A stretch of DNA of 64,000 nt, taken from NCBI RefSeq assembly GCF_029854705.2, contig NZ_CP139035.1:2294001-2358000 (forward strand). The letters run 5' to 3'. Each line of letters starts with the position of its first letter. The first letter of the stretch is position 1. The translations under genes and the position numbers were made by a program. This DNA is from Akkermansia sp. N21116 (lineage in GTDB: Bacteria; Verrucomicrobiota; Verrucomicrobiia; Verrucomicrobiales; Akkermansiaceae). Below the pieces are notes generated by a model that was given only the letters and a program-made list of their open reading frames with translations, was not told the origin of the DNA and searched no databases. Positions 26,571 to 34,795 of the stretch are shown here, one piece after another.

Positions 26571-28013
26571 TCATGGCCGTTTTTCAGCAGGTCGTTTCCA
26601 GCCTCCGCCGAGCGCTTTGCAGAATTTGACGATGGCATTGAGTCGCATGCGGGAAGCATCTGCCATGTCCAATTCTCCACTCAAAAGGTTGCGGTGCGTA
26701 TCCAATGTATCCATGAGACCGACATACCCGGCTTCATATTGCTTGGAAGCAATATCCCAGCTGCGACGAAGATATTCCACCTCGTTTCTGGTCGATTCGT
26801 AAATTTCCGCACTTTTGCGCCGTTCTACCAAAGCATCCCGGATTTCCCGGAAGGCATTCAGGACAGCCTGTTCATAGGCGGCTTCCGTAGCGGCATAGTC
26901 AGCCTCAGCCATTTGGACGACAGCCCTCTTTCTTCCTCCGTCGAACAAGGTTTGCATCACGCTTCCACCGGCATCGAACAGGCGTGATGGCTGGTTGAGC
27001 AGACGGTTCAGATCCGTACTGAGCTGCCCCATGGATCCCGTCAGCATCAGAGACGGCAACCGATCCGCCTTGGCTGCTTCTTTTCCGTAAAAGGCCGATT
27101 TCAGACGAGACTCCAACTCGCAAATATCCGGTCTCCTCTCAATGACATCGCTGGGAATGTTCGACGGTATGGAAGGAGGGGAGGACAAAAGGGACGGATT
27201 CCCTCCTCTCCGACTACTTCCTTTCATAATCTTTCGGGGACTATCCCCGACAAGAACAGCTAAAACGCTTTCCGCCCTGGAAAGTTCATTTTCTGCCAAA
27301 TGGAGCTGAGCCAAAGTCTTGGAACGTTCCGCCTGTACACGTCTCAGGGCCAATTCAGGGTACTGCCCCTGCTGGAAACGTTTTTCATACATGGAACACG
27401 TTTGTTCATAGGAAGCATGAACGTTTTTGATGATCCGGCATTTTTCTTCCCATGTCCTGACGTCGATATAAGCTGAAGCCACTTCCCCAGTCAGGCGAAG
27501 AAATACGGCATCCCGTGCCTCGGCCGAGGCCAGTAATTCCGCATTTGCCGCCTCGGATCGTGAACGCAGCTTCCCCCATAAATCGACTTCGTACGATAAA
27601 ATCCCCGACATTTCCCAGACATCCCTTCCCCGGTACGACAAATTCTGTGAATAGCTCTGTCCCTGAGTCAGCTCCTGCTTTTTCGCTCCGGCTTGAAATC
27701 CGGCCTGAGGAGCGAGAGACGCTCCGGTCTCGGCAGACATGGCCGCCGCCCGGTCAACCAATGCAGCCGCACGAATCAAATCCCGGTTACACGCCAGAGC
27801 CTGTTCCTCCAGCCGTTCAAGTACCGGGTCGTGGAAAATACGCCACCATCCGGTCCCGACGGGAGAATTGGCAACCTTGTCCCCCTGCTCCGGCGAACCG
27901 GTCGGCAACTCCATCGCAGGTCGTTCAAACACAGCCGGTACCCTGCAGGAACCCAGCAACAGGCAGGTCCCCGCAAAGAGCGGAATCAAAAGATGGATAG
28001 ATCTCTGAATCAT
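26571..28013 (-). CDS. NodT-family outer-membrane efflux lipoprotein
   Basis: A 480-residue TolC-like outer-membrane channel, the exit duct of a tripartite efflux pump. The signal peptide MIQRSIHLLIPLFAG ends in a lipobox LLGSC with Cys23. The duplicated outer-membrane efflux repeat is present: WWRIFHDPVLERLEEQALACNRDL, LSYEVDLWGKLRSRSEAANAELLAS, DVIERRPDICELESRLKSAFYGKEAAKADRLPSL, and FDGGRKRAVVQMAEADYAATEAAYEQAVLNAFREIRDALV. ATG 28013 overlaps the MFS stop by four bases (ATGA), a coupled start. It is last in the TetR-HlyD-MFS-NodT operon. Confidence 0.92.
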   Translation of the reverse strand: MIQRSIHLLIPLFAGTCLLLGSCRVPAVFERPAMELPTGSPEQGDKVANSPVGTGWWRIFHDPVLERLEEQALACNRDLIRAAALVDRAAAMSAETGASLAPQAGFQAGAKKQELTQGQSYSQNLSYRGRDVWEMSGILSYEVDLWGKLRSRSEAANAELLASAEARDAVFLRLTGEVASAYIDVRTWEEKCRIIKNVHASYEQTCSMYEKRFQQGQYPELALRRVQAERSKTLAQLHLAENELSRAESVLAVLVGDSPRKIMKGSSRRGGNPSLLSSPPSIPSNIPSDVIERRPDICELESRLKSAFYGKEAAKADRLPSLMLTGSMGQLSTDLNRLLNQPSRLFDAGGSVMQTLFDGGRKRAVVQMAEADYAATEAAYEQAVLNAFREIRDALVERRKSAEIYESTRNEVEYLRRSWDIASKQYEAGYVGLMDTLDTHRNLLSGELDMADASRMRLNAIVKFCKALGGGWKRPAEKRP

Positions 28014-29569
28014 GAATTGCTCGTTCGTTCCTGGTTGACTTTGATGCAAAACAACGCAAATAAAATACCCGCCGCCCCAACCATCATGGCACATAAATAA
28101 AAGTAATCGGCTGAAAACACCTGGCTTTGCAAGGAAACGGCTTTTTGTACCATGGCATGAACCTCCGAATGAATTTCAGAAGGTGTGGCACCAGTCGTTG
28201 CAAAATGATCCTGCCACTGGTCCAGCGTAGAAAGCGTTCCGGGAGCATCGTCGCGGGTTCGTTCAGCGACGGTAAACCTGTAATCTTCCCTCATGTGGGC
28301 AAGCACTGTACTCACACTACTGACATACATGGCTATAAACACATAGCGCAACGTATTCAGCAACCTCGACGAAGAGGCAAGCAAACGGGGATGGACTCCC
28401 CTCAGGGCAAGAGGCGTTCCCACATTGATGCAAAACGCATACCCGATGCCGAATACGCCCAAAGGCCATGCCACGTCCATCCACGAACAGCCGGAATTCA
28501 GACGGGCCAGGAAAAAAGCAGAACCGCCCAACCCCATCAATCCAGCCATCATACCCACCCTCAGGGCAAGTACGCCCCGGTGCAGAAGAGGGAGAACGAT
28601 GATTGCTCCCGCAAAAAAACCGGCCACGAGAATCATGAAGACACATGCGATCATGAATGGGTCATAATTCATCACATTGCGCATAAACTGAACGGTGCCG
28701 GACCTCAACCAGCATACGCAAAATATGTTGCACAAAGACGCCAGCAGCCCGAAAGAAAACCTCCAGTTGCCCAGGATCCGGAAATCCAGCAACGGGCTTG
28801 AATGATTCATGCAGGAAATGACAACCAGAACAATCGCACAAAATCCCCCATACATCCACACCAGAACATTCGGGGCCGTCCATCCGTCGATTTCACCGTA
28901 AATGATCACCATGAGGATGCACATGCACCCCATTCCCAAAGCCAGAAACGAAAACCAGTCGAATTTTCCGTTTTTAGGCACTTTCTGGTTGGGAACCAGA
29001 AGAGTCGTCAGAATAGCCAGAACCATGGAAATCAGTCCCACCATGACAAAGAGCCCCCTCCAGTTCCAGTATTGAACGAGTATACACCCCACGATGGGAC
29101 TGACACAGGAAATAGCTCCAATGGAACACAGTCTCAGTTCCATGGCCAGTTTGCGCGATTCTTGAGGCAGGGCGGCATTGATCAAACCCGTTCCGTAGGC
29201 AAGAGCCAGTCCCCCGCCTATCCCTTGCAAAAACCTGGCTCCGATCATGATCATGAAATGGTCGGCAACCAAAGCAGCCAAAGAACCTCCAGCAACCAGG
29301 AGAAGGGCCAGCCTCAATGCTCGCCTCAACCCAATGCGGGACCACAAATAGGCGGCTCCCGTAAACGACAATGCCGTCCCAAGCGGACAAGCTGCCCCCG
29401 ACCACGACACATCCAGCGTACCGACGACAAACGTCCCCGATAAATCAGGCGTTGCCGCTACAATACATCCCATGTTCAAAAATGGCAGAACAGAGCATAC
29501 GAAAGCCATCGCCACGAGAATCCGTACATGCAGGCGAGGTACTTTTTCCATGGAAACCGGATTGCTCAT
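28010..29569 (-). CDS. MFS drug-efflux transporter, DHA2 (EmrB/QacA) type
   Basis: A 519-residue inner-membrane proton-driven exporter with about 14 hydrophobic helices, the DHA2 number. Features seen include GTALSFTGAAYLWSRIGLRRALRLALLL (helix 2 to 3 with motif A-like loop), GARFLQGIGGGLALAYGTGLIN (motif C-like) and a long terminal hydrophobic helix. Unlike most homologues it carries a periplasmic-looking insertion with many charged residues at about 430-480. It is flanked by its membrane-fusion protein and outer-membrane channel, so it forms an EmrAB-TolC-like pump. Substrates are unknown; drugs, bile salts and fatty acids are usual for the family. Confidence 0.88.
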   Translation of the reverse strand: MSNPVSMEKVPRLHVRILVAMAFVCSVLPFLNMGCIVAATPDLSGTFVVGTLDVSWSGAACPLGTALSFTGAAYLWSRIGLRRALRLALLLVAGGSLAALVADHFMIMIGARFLQGIGGGLALAYGTGLINAALPQESRKLAMELRLCSIGAISCVSPIVGCILVQYWNWRGLFVMVGLISMVLAILTTLLVPNQKVPKNGKFDWFSFLALGMGCMCILMVIIYGEIDGWTAPNVLVWMYGGFCAIVLVVISCMNHSSPLLDFRILGNWRFSFGLLASLCNIFCVCWLRSGTVQFMRNVMNYDPFMIACVFMILVAGFFAGAIIVLPLLHRGVLALRVGMMAGLMGLGGSAFFLARLNSGCSWMDVAWPLGVFGIGYAFCINVGTPLALRGVHPRLLASSSRLLNTLRYVFIAMYVSSVSTVLAHMREDYRFTVAERTRDDAPGTLSTLDQWQDHFATTGATPSEIHSEVHAMVQKAVSLQSQVFSADYFYLCAMMVGAAGILFALFCIKVNQERTSNS

Positions 29570-29581
29570 GTGTTCTCGTGA

Positions 29582-30592
29582 TCAAAAATCGATTTTGGCC
29601 GTGCCCTGCATCCCCGGCCTGAAGACGACATCCGACGTATCGTCCGGTAAACTCACTTTAATCGGAAATCTCTGCATCACTTTGGTGAAGTAGCCGCTGA
29701 CATTCTCGGTCGAAATCAGGGAAAACGTCGCACATGTTGCGGCGCCGATCTCATAGACTTTCCCATGGAAGATCTTGCCGGAATACCCGTCCAACGTAAA
29801 CTGGACATCCTGCCCCACATGGATACGGCCTATTTTCGTTTCTTCCACACGAATGTTGAGCCAGATATCGCGGTTGTTTACGATGGAAAAGAGCTTTTGT
29901 CCGGCACTTACCAATTCCCCGTTATTGACCAGCTTGCGGGCAACAATTCCTTCCACGGGTGATTTGATAATACATTCCTCGCACAAGACTTCCAGTTCCT
30001 GCAATTCAGCCTTGGCGGATTCCAGTTCCGCCAGCGCGGAACGCTTTTCCTCTTCACGGTATCCCTCGATCTTCAAACCCAGATTCTGCTGTTCCGCCTT
30101 TTCCAGGGCCTGGGCTGCCAGATAAGCGGCCCGGACGGCATCACGGTCCGCGGAACTAATCCCGGCATGGTCGCGTACAAGTTTTTCAATGCGTTCATAA
30201 TCGCGGCGGGCATGTTCCAGATTGGAAGAAGCCTGGGCCGTCTTGGCTCGCTGGGACTCGATTTCCTGCGGTCTGAATCCCGTCATCATCTCATCGTAAC
30301 GGGCTTGTTTCAAAGCAACCTTCGAATGGGCAGCCATCAGGCGGGCACGGATACTCCTTTCATCCAGATGGGCGAGAATTTGCCCGATTTTGACAGAATC
30401 GCCTTCCTCTACATCCACGCTCACCACGCGTTCCGCAAGTTTGGAACCGACGGAAACAATACTCGCCTCCACCCGTGAATCGTTCGTCGATAAAAAATGA
30501 CCTTCGCGGAAATGCCAAATACCCCATGCGATACCTCCCGCAGCGACCAATGCCATGCTGCCCAGAGAAATAGCCTTCAAATGTTTGCTCAT
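29582..30592 (-). CDS. HlyD/EmrA-family membrane-fusion protein
   Basis: A 336-residue periplasmic adaptor. One N-terminal transmembrane segment (about 8-27) is followed by a first lipoyl half (SIVSVGSKLAERVVSVDVEEGDSVKIGQILAHLD), an alpha-helical hairpin (about 75-190), the second lipoyl half (VKSPVEGIVARKLVNNGELV) and a beta-barrel region. It bridges the MFS pump to the NodT channel. ATG 30592 overlaps the TetR stop by four bases, so translation is coupled to the regulator. Confidence 0.9.
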   Translation of the reverse strand: MSKHLKAISLGSMALVAAGGIAWGIWHFREGHFLSTNDSRVEASIVSVGSKLAERVVSVDVEEGDSVKIGQILAHLDERSIRARLMAAHSKVALKQARYDEMMTGFRPQEIESQRAKTAQASSNLEHARRDYERIEKLVRDHAGISSADRDAVRAAYLAAQALEKAEQQNLGLKIEGYREEEKRSALAELESAKAELQELEVLCEECIIKSPVEGIVARKLVNNGELVSAGQKLFSIVNNRDIWLNIRVEETKIGRIHVGQDVQFTLDGYSGKIFHGKVYEIGAATCATFSLISTENVSGYFTKVMQRFPIKVSLPDDTSDVVFRPGMQGTAKIDF

Positions 30593-31206
30593 TTCGCGTC
30601 GGTCTTTGTATCGGAAGAATAGGCATGCACAAACACCTCAATCATCCATTTCATGGACTTCATTTTCACCTTCCAGACTTTTTCATCGTCATTCAGACAG
30701 TACATGAGCATGTATCCGTGCAGGGTGTTGACAAATGCCTGCACCATCGTACCGGTATCTCCGGCTTTTACCTGTCCTCGCTCCTGCATGGCTGACAAGT
30801 AGTCGAACAGGAAATCATATAGTTCCCGCGAATTCCTCAGATAATCGTCTCCGTTCGTATCTACGGAATCCAATGCACTCAAATACGCACGGAAGGCGTT
30901 CCTTTTGCTTTTCGTCGCCTCGAAATACAATTGAGCCGCAAGGTGAAGGTCTCGATCAAGATTCCAGGTCCTCTTCCGTTCGAATTCCTCCTTCAATTCG
31001 CTGGCGTACTCCCTGTACTTGATGATGGCATCCAACAGGGATTTCTTCGTGGCAAAATACCGGAAAACCGTTTTTTCGCAAATCCCGGCCTTTTCCCCGA
31101 CCTCCTGTACGCTGACCCGGTGGAATCCCCTTTCGCTCATCAACTCAATTGCAGCCTCCACAATCTTACGTTGCGTATTCCGCTGGGTTGGGGACATTTG
31201 CTCCAT
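30589..31206 (-). CDS. TetR-family repressor of the efflux operon
   Basis: A 205-residue regulator. The N-terminal helix-turn-helix matches TetR: RKIVEAAIELMSERGFHRVSVQEVGEKAGICEKTVFRYFATKKSLL. The remaining ~140 residues are the helical ligand-binding domain. It is first in the efflux operon, and the promoter just upstream (31218-31245) is overlapped by a palindrome, so it very likely represses its own operon until a pump substrate binds. ATG 31206 is used; a second ATG three codons later (31197) is possible and would leave a more normal leader. Confidence 0.92.
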   Translation of the reverse strand: MEQMSPTQRNTQRKIVEAAIELMSERGFHRVSVQEVGEKAGICEKTVFRYFATKKSLLDAIIKYREYASELKEEFERKRTWNLDRDLHLAAQLYFEATKSKRNAFRAYLSALDSVDTNGDDYLRNSRELYDFLFDYLSAMQERGQVKAGDTGTMVQAFVNTLHGYMLMYCLNDDEKVWKVKMKSMKWMIEVFVHAYSSDTKTDAK

Positions 31207-31210
31207 ATAT

Positions 31211-31245
31211 GTCTGTCAGTCTAACGGACATTTTTGAACAGTCAA
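31211..31245 (-). promoter_or_regulatory. Promoter and operator-like palindrome of the TetR-efflux operon
   Basis: On the minus strand a -35 TTGACT (31240-31245) and a -10 TAGACT (31218-31223) are separated by 16 bases. An imperfect palindrome GTCCGT-N7-ACAGAC (31211-31229) covers the -10. This layout suits repression by the TetR protein encoded immediately downstream. Transcription would start only a few bases from ATG 31206. Confidence 0.6.
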
Positions 31246-31287
31246 TCCTCTATATTTCTGCAGGCCGGTTTCCTTCTGGCAACATTC

Positions 31288-31776
31288 TTATTTCGACAAA
31301 TAATTGGCCGCATTACCGAAACTACCCAGCAACGAACCCGCTGCCGACAGTTTTCCCGCCCGTGCCTGCACGTTTCCCTCCCATGCAGCCAACCGCCCCT
31401 GATGCCTCAGTTCCTGAGCCTTGAGTAACGACTGCCTCGCCTGATCGCGGATTTCCGTTTCCAGCCTGTTAGCTACGGCTTGTTCCCTGACGGCCACCGA
31501 ACCTTCGGTCGCCAAACCGCTTTTCCCCGCATCGGCATGTAGCTGTCCCATAGCCAAGGCAGCATTGTCCCTGAGCCGGGAGGTATTTTCCCGCTGTTCG
31601 TCCATGGTCAAGCGCGACTGTCCGGACAAATTCTCTTCATTGGCTCGTCCAATGGCCTTTGCTGTTTTTGCTCCCTGATACTGTGAAAGCGCCGATGCCG
31701 CGCCTCCCGCCAACTGTGATGCCGCTACTACCGCAGCAGTAGCGCTTATTGGTTCAAATCCCATGCGCAAAAACAT
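31288..31776 (-). CDS. Phage virion internal-protein-like (gp14-type) protein
   Basis: A 162-residue Ala/Gln/Arg-rich protein. After a hydrophobic Ala/Gly-rich start (ISATAAVVAASQLAGGAASALSQYQGAK) come helical repeats rich in RxNEEN, DEQRENTSRLRDNAALAMGQ and the signature-like AGKSGLATEGSVAVREQ, then QEL and GNVQARAGKLSAAGSLLGSFG. This composition and the 'SGL.TEGS' segment resemble the small ejection/internal virion proteins of T7-like and other podophages. ATG 31776 has GAAGGGTAAGT just before it and is preferred to 31764. It sits downstream of a 16-base inverted repeat and is separated from the other phage genes by a + strand gene. Annotation by similarity of pattern only. Confidence 0.6.
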   Translation of the reverse strand: MFLRMGFEPISATAAVVAASQLAGGAASALSQYQGAKTAKAIGRANEENLSGQSRLTMDEQRENTSRLRDNAALAMGQLHADAGKSGLATEGSVAVREQAVANRLETEIRDQARQSLLKAQELRHQGRLAAWEGNVQARAGKLSAAGSLLGSFGNAANYLSK

Positions 31777-31788
31777 ACTTACCCTTCT

Positions 31789-31827
31789 CCGGGATTTCAT
31801 CACGCCTGATACGTGATGAAATCCCGG
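31789..31827. repeat. Perfect 16-base inverted repeat in a divergent intergenic region
   Basis: CCGGGATTTCATCACG and its exact reverse complement flank a 7-base loop. The repeat lies about 12 bases upstream of the phage-like gene on the minus strand and 100 bases from the PA14-like gene on the plus strand. No T-run follows on either strand, so an operator or mRNA leader hairpin is more likely than a terminator. Confidence 0.7.
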
Positions 31828-31927
31828 AAGGCGGGAAAGCGTTTTCTCGTTTTACTCCTTGATGTACGGCACTAAATTTCATATCTTTAAATTGATCTTT
31901 TTCTTTTCTATGAGTCTCCACATCAGT

Positions 31928-33157
31928 ATGACGGAGGACGCTGACAAGGCGTACCGTTCCCAAAAAACGCGTAATTTCCTTGCAGCCCTGTTCACAGCTT
32001 TGCTAGCCACCGTTCTTTTCGGTCTTCTCCTGTACGCAGTCGTTATTGTCATCGCCGAACCGGACAAACCGGAAGTCGTCGCCTATGTTACATCCAATGA
32101 GGACGGGCCCCCCACCGATTCTCCCGTAACGCCCGAGCGAGTCACGACCCGTCCGGTGGCATCCGTCCAGAACCACGCCAGCATCATTACCTCCAACTCT
32201 GTCAGCGATGTTGCCATAGCTTCGGTCGACATTGATACGCCCGATATCTCGGATCTGGGGCAAAGTCTTGAACTCGGCGTTGACTTCGGTGCCGGAGTCG
32301 GAGATGACCTCGGAGCGGAAGGGGGAGGATTCGGCAGTGACTCTCCCGGAGGGAGTTCTCTGGTTGGTACATTCTACGACCTCAAGCAAACATCTTCCGG
32401 CCAACCGCTTAAAATTACGGACGGAGAGCACTATGCTATCATGAAAAAATTCGTCGATTCCGGATGGAAGGAAAGCACATTGTCGAGATACTTCAAGGCC
32501 CCCAAGAAACTTTATAATTCCCACATCTTCATTTCCCACCGAAGCGCCAATGAAGCTCCTAAAGCTTACGGTTGCGAAGACAAGGTCAAACCCAGTCATT
32601 GGATTGCTATCTACAGAGGAAAAGTCGTAGCGCCCAAATCCGGTACATTCCGTTTTGTCGGCATGGCTGACGATACGATCACCGTTCGCTTCAACGGCAA
32701 GGAAGTCTTCGACCATGGGTATTCCTATGCGTCTCTCGGGCTATACATGGCCAATGGGAAAAACTTCAAGGTCATGGACGGTACGACGAAAAACGATGTC
32801 CTAAAAAGACAAATTCAACGTTCCGGCATTTACAAAATTCCGGTGACTTTCTACAAGTATAAAACCATGGGGCACTACAATACGCGGCTCAACGGCATGG
32901 CTGCCGGAGCGGAATTCACGGTAACGGCCAATGAAGTCTATCCTATTGAAATTCTGATTTCCGAAGTTCCCGGCGGCGGTTTTTCAGCGTTTCTGCTGCT
33001 CGAAGAAATAGGAACCAAGGATATGAAGAAAGACAAAGAAGGAAACCCGATCCTGCCTCTGTTCCGTACAAATTACGCCCTGCCCGACCCCGCTTCCAAT
33101 AAAGGGATCCGCCCTCCATTCGACCCGATCGGCATCGTTTGGCCCTGCGTCAAGTAA
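31928..33157 (+). CDS. Membrane-anchored PA14-like domain protein
   Basis: A 409-residue protein from ATG 31928 (ATG 31859 and 31910 are possible). A transmembrane helix (NFLAALFTALLATVLFGLLLY) at about 15-40 is followed by a Pro/Thr/Ser-rich linker (60-110), a Gly/Asp-rich stretch, and a C-terminal PA14-like beta domain: HWIAIYRGKVVAPKSGTFRF and ADDTITVRFNGKEVFDHG, then VYPIEILISEVPGGGFSAFLLLEE. PA14 domains usually bind carbohydrate. The protein should sit in the inner membrane with its bulk in the periplasm. It is inserted on the opposite strand between phage-like genes, ending 7 bases from the terminase stop. Function unknown. Confidence 0.65.
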   Translation: MTEDADKAYRSQKTRNFLAALFTALLATVLFGLLLYAVVIVIAEPDKPEVVAYVTSNEDGPPTDSPVTPERVTTRPVASVQNHASIITSNSVSDVAIASVDIDTPDISDLGQSLELGVDFGAGVGDDLGAEGGGFGSDSPGGSSLVGTFYDLKQTSSGQPLKITDGEHYAIMKKFVDSGWKESTLSRYFKAPKKLYNSHIFISHRSANEAPKAYGCEDKVKPSHWIAIYRGKVVAPKSGTFRFVGMADDTITVRFNGKEVFDHGYSYASLGLYMANGKNFKVMDGTTKNDVLKRQIQRSGIYKIPVTFYKYKTMGHYNTRLNGMAAGAEFTVTANEVYPIEILISEVPGGGFSAFLLLEEIGTKDMKKDKEGNPILPLFRTNYALPDPASNKGIRPPFDPIGIVWPCVK

Positions 33158-33164
33158 TTCAGGT

Positions 33165-34790
33165 TTATCTCATCCGGGCTCTGCGTCTTCCGACTGTCCC
33201 GGGGGATATGGAAGTCATGAAACCATGGGACCATGCTTCTGCCAGAGTTCTTGCCGCATCTGCCGTGTGCGAATGTTCGTCGTGAACGGGTTCCTCCCGC
33301 AAAGTCCCGGAAACTCCGGGTGGTCTGGAATGGTACAGTTCCAAATGCTCCAGAGCGGAAGGCTCCGATTCCCCTTTGATATTCACGGGGCGAGTCAGAG
33401 TCCTCTCGTGGAAGAAACTCGACTCCAGTAGCTCTCTCAGAGAATTGATTCCCAGCCAGATATCTGTCGTTCTGGGAACAACTCGCACTCTCTCGATTCC
33501 TTCACGGGCCAGATTTTCCACATACGACTGCCCATGGGCATCCCTTTTGGAAGCATCATGTGGTAAAAAGTGCCAAACAACGGGACCATACGCTTTTTCC
33601 CATACCTTCATTTTTTCTGCATAATGGGCAATTCCCTGTTGGTTGCAGGCATAATGATCCAGCCAGTACAGTTTTCCTCCCGCCAGACGCACCAGCCAGA
33701 TAGCCGTGTGGTCACTTAATCCGAGATCCCACGACGTGAACATGGGATCCTTCCGATCACCTTCGCAAACAACGCCGATCTGTCCGCGTTCGCGAATAGC
33801 CGCCATGACGGAGCCATAGATACTCCCCTCTTCCCCCGAGAGGAAAGCCTCCTGCGGTGTACTGGGATACTCTTGCTTCATGGCCCGTCCCATAACGCGG
33901 TTCATCCGGGCATACCACCTCTTTCTATCCGCATCCAGACGAATTCCGTGTTTGGACTCCAATTCCGTAAAATAGATATCCAAATCTTTATTCCACCGTT
34001 CCTTTCCGGAGAGGGCATATCCTTCATGGTCGAACCAACTGAAAAAAAAGAATCGGAAATCCAGCGGAGACAATTCCTCCTTGGCGTTGTTTTCCATTGC
34101 CTGGCGCGTCAATTCGTAATTCACCCCGAACCTGCCTCCCTCATGGGTGCTTTCCTTCAGTATGTATCCGCCGGACGGGACCGTATTGATCGCACCCGTG
34201 CGGATATCGCGGGCTCTCCACGGGGCATGGACGGACACATGTGCCAGTTCCGAAACATGGAGGAACTGGATTGTCCCCCCTCGCAGATTGGTTCCGATAC
34301 GAATATCGCTGCCGTTGCTCAACCCGAGTTCCGTCCGTGTATCGACGGGTAGTTTCCATCCGGACTTGCCGGGAATACCGGTCCGTTCCTTCACGCATTC
34401 TCCCAGCCGGGAAAGAATCAATTCCTCTTCGTTCCCGTCCTGGGGCATGTAATCAAGATGATCCCAGGCAAAACGGATTTTAGAGAGTTTCTGCCGGGCA
34501 TCCGGCAGGGTCTTGTCAATAATGCCGCAATGGAAATTGCTTCTGAACAGGCACATATCCAGCATCAGCAAAGCCGCATAGGTGGAAATCCCCAACTGAC
34601 GGGCTTTCAGGACATCATTGCGGAACCACAGGTTGGCATGTAACCTCCGTTGCGCCGAATTCATTCGGAACCGTTGCAAATTGCCCGTCTTGTTTTCAAT
34701 CCAATAGAGATGTTCCAACCTCCATTGCTGATCGGCAAGATGTTCGAGCCAAGCTCCCGGAATATCTTCCTTTTCCTGTTTTTTCGTCAT
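33165..34790 (-). CDS. Phage terminase large subunit
   Basis: A 541-residue DNA-packaging ATPase/nuclease. The Walker A-like motif is KARQLGIST (62-70), typical of TerL where the usual GKS is replaced; Walker B is TIQFLHVSELAH (173-184) with the catalytic Glu at 181. The C-terminal RNase H-like nuclease has Asp355 in SWDLGLSDHTAIW, a second acidic region near LPHDASKRDAHG, and the closing HTADAARTLAEAW. The motor and nuclease are therefore both apparently intact. It follows the 1778-codon gene by 5 bases. No small terminase, portal or capsid gene is nearby. Confidence 0.85.
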   Translation of the reverse strand: MTKKQEKEDIPGAWLEHLADQQWRLEHLYWIENKTGNLQRFRMNSAQRRLHANLWFRNDVLKARQLGISTYAALLMLDMCLFRSNFHCGIIDKTLPDARQKLSKIRFAWDHLDYMPQDGNEEELILSRLGECVKERTGIPGKSGWKLPVDTRTELGLSNGSDIRIGTNLRGGTIQFLHVSELAHVSVHAPWRARDIRTGAINTVPSGGYILKESTHEGGRFGVNYELTRQAMENNAKEELSPLDFRFFFFSWFDHEGYALSGKERWNKDLDIYFTELESKHGIRLDADRKRWYARMNRVMGRAMKQEYPSTPQEAFLSGEEGSIYGSVMAAIRERGQIGVVCEGDRKDPMFTSWDLGLSDHTAIWLVRLAGGKLYWLDHYACNQQGIAHYAEKMKVWEKAYGPVVWHFLPHDASKRDAHGQSYVENLAREGIERVRVVPRTTDIWLGINSLRELLESSFFHERTLTRPVNIKGESEPSALEHLELYHSRPPGVSGTLREEPVHDEHSHTADAARTLAEAWSHGFMTSISPGTVGRRRARMR

Positions 34791-34795
34791 CGCTT

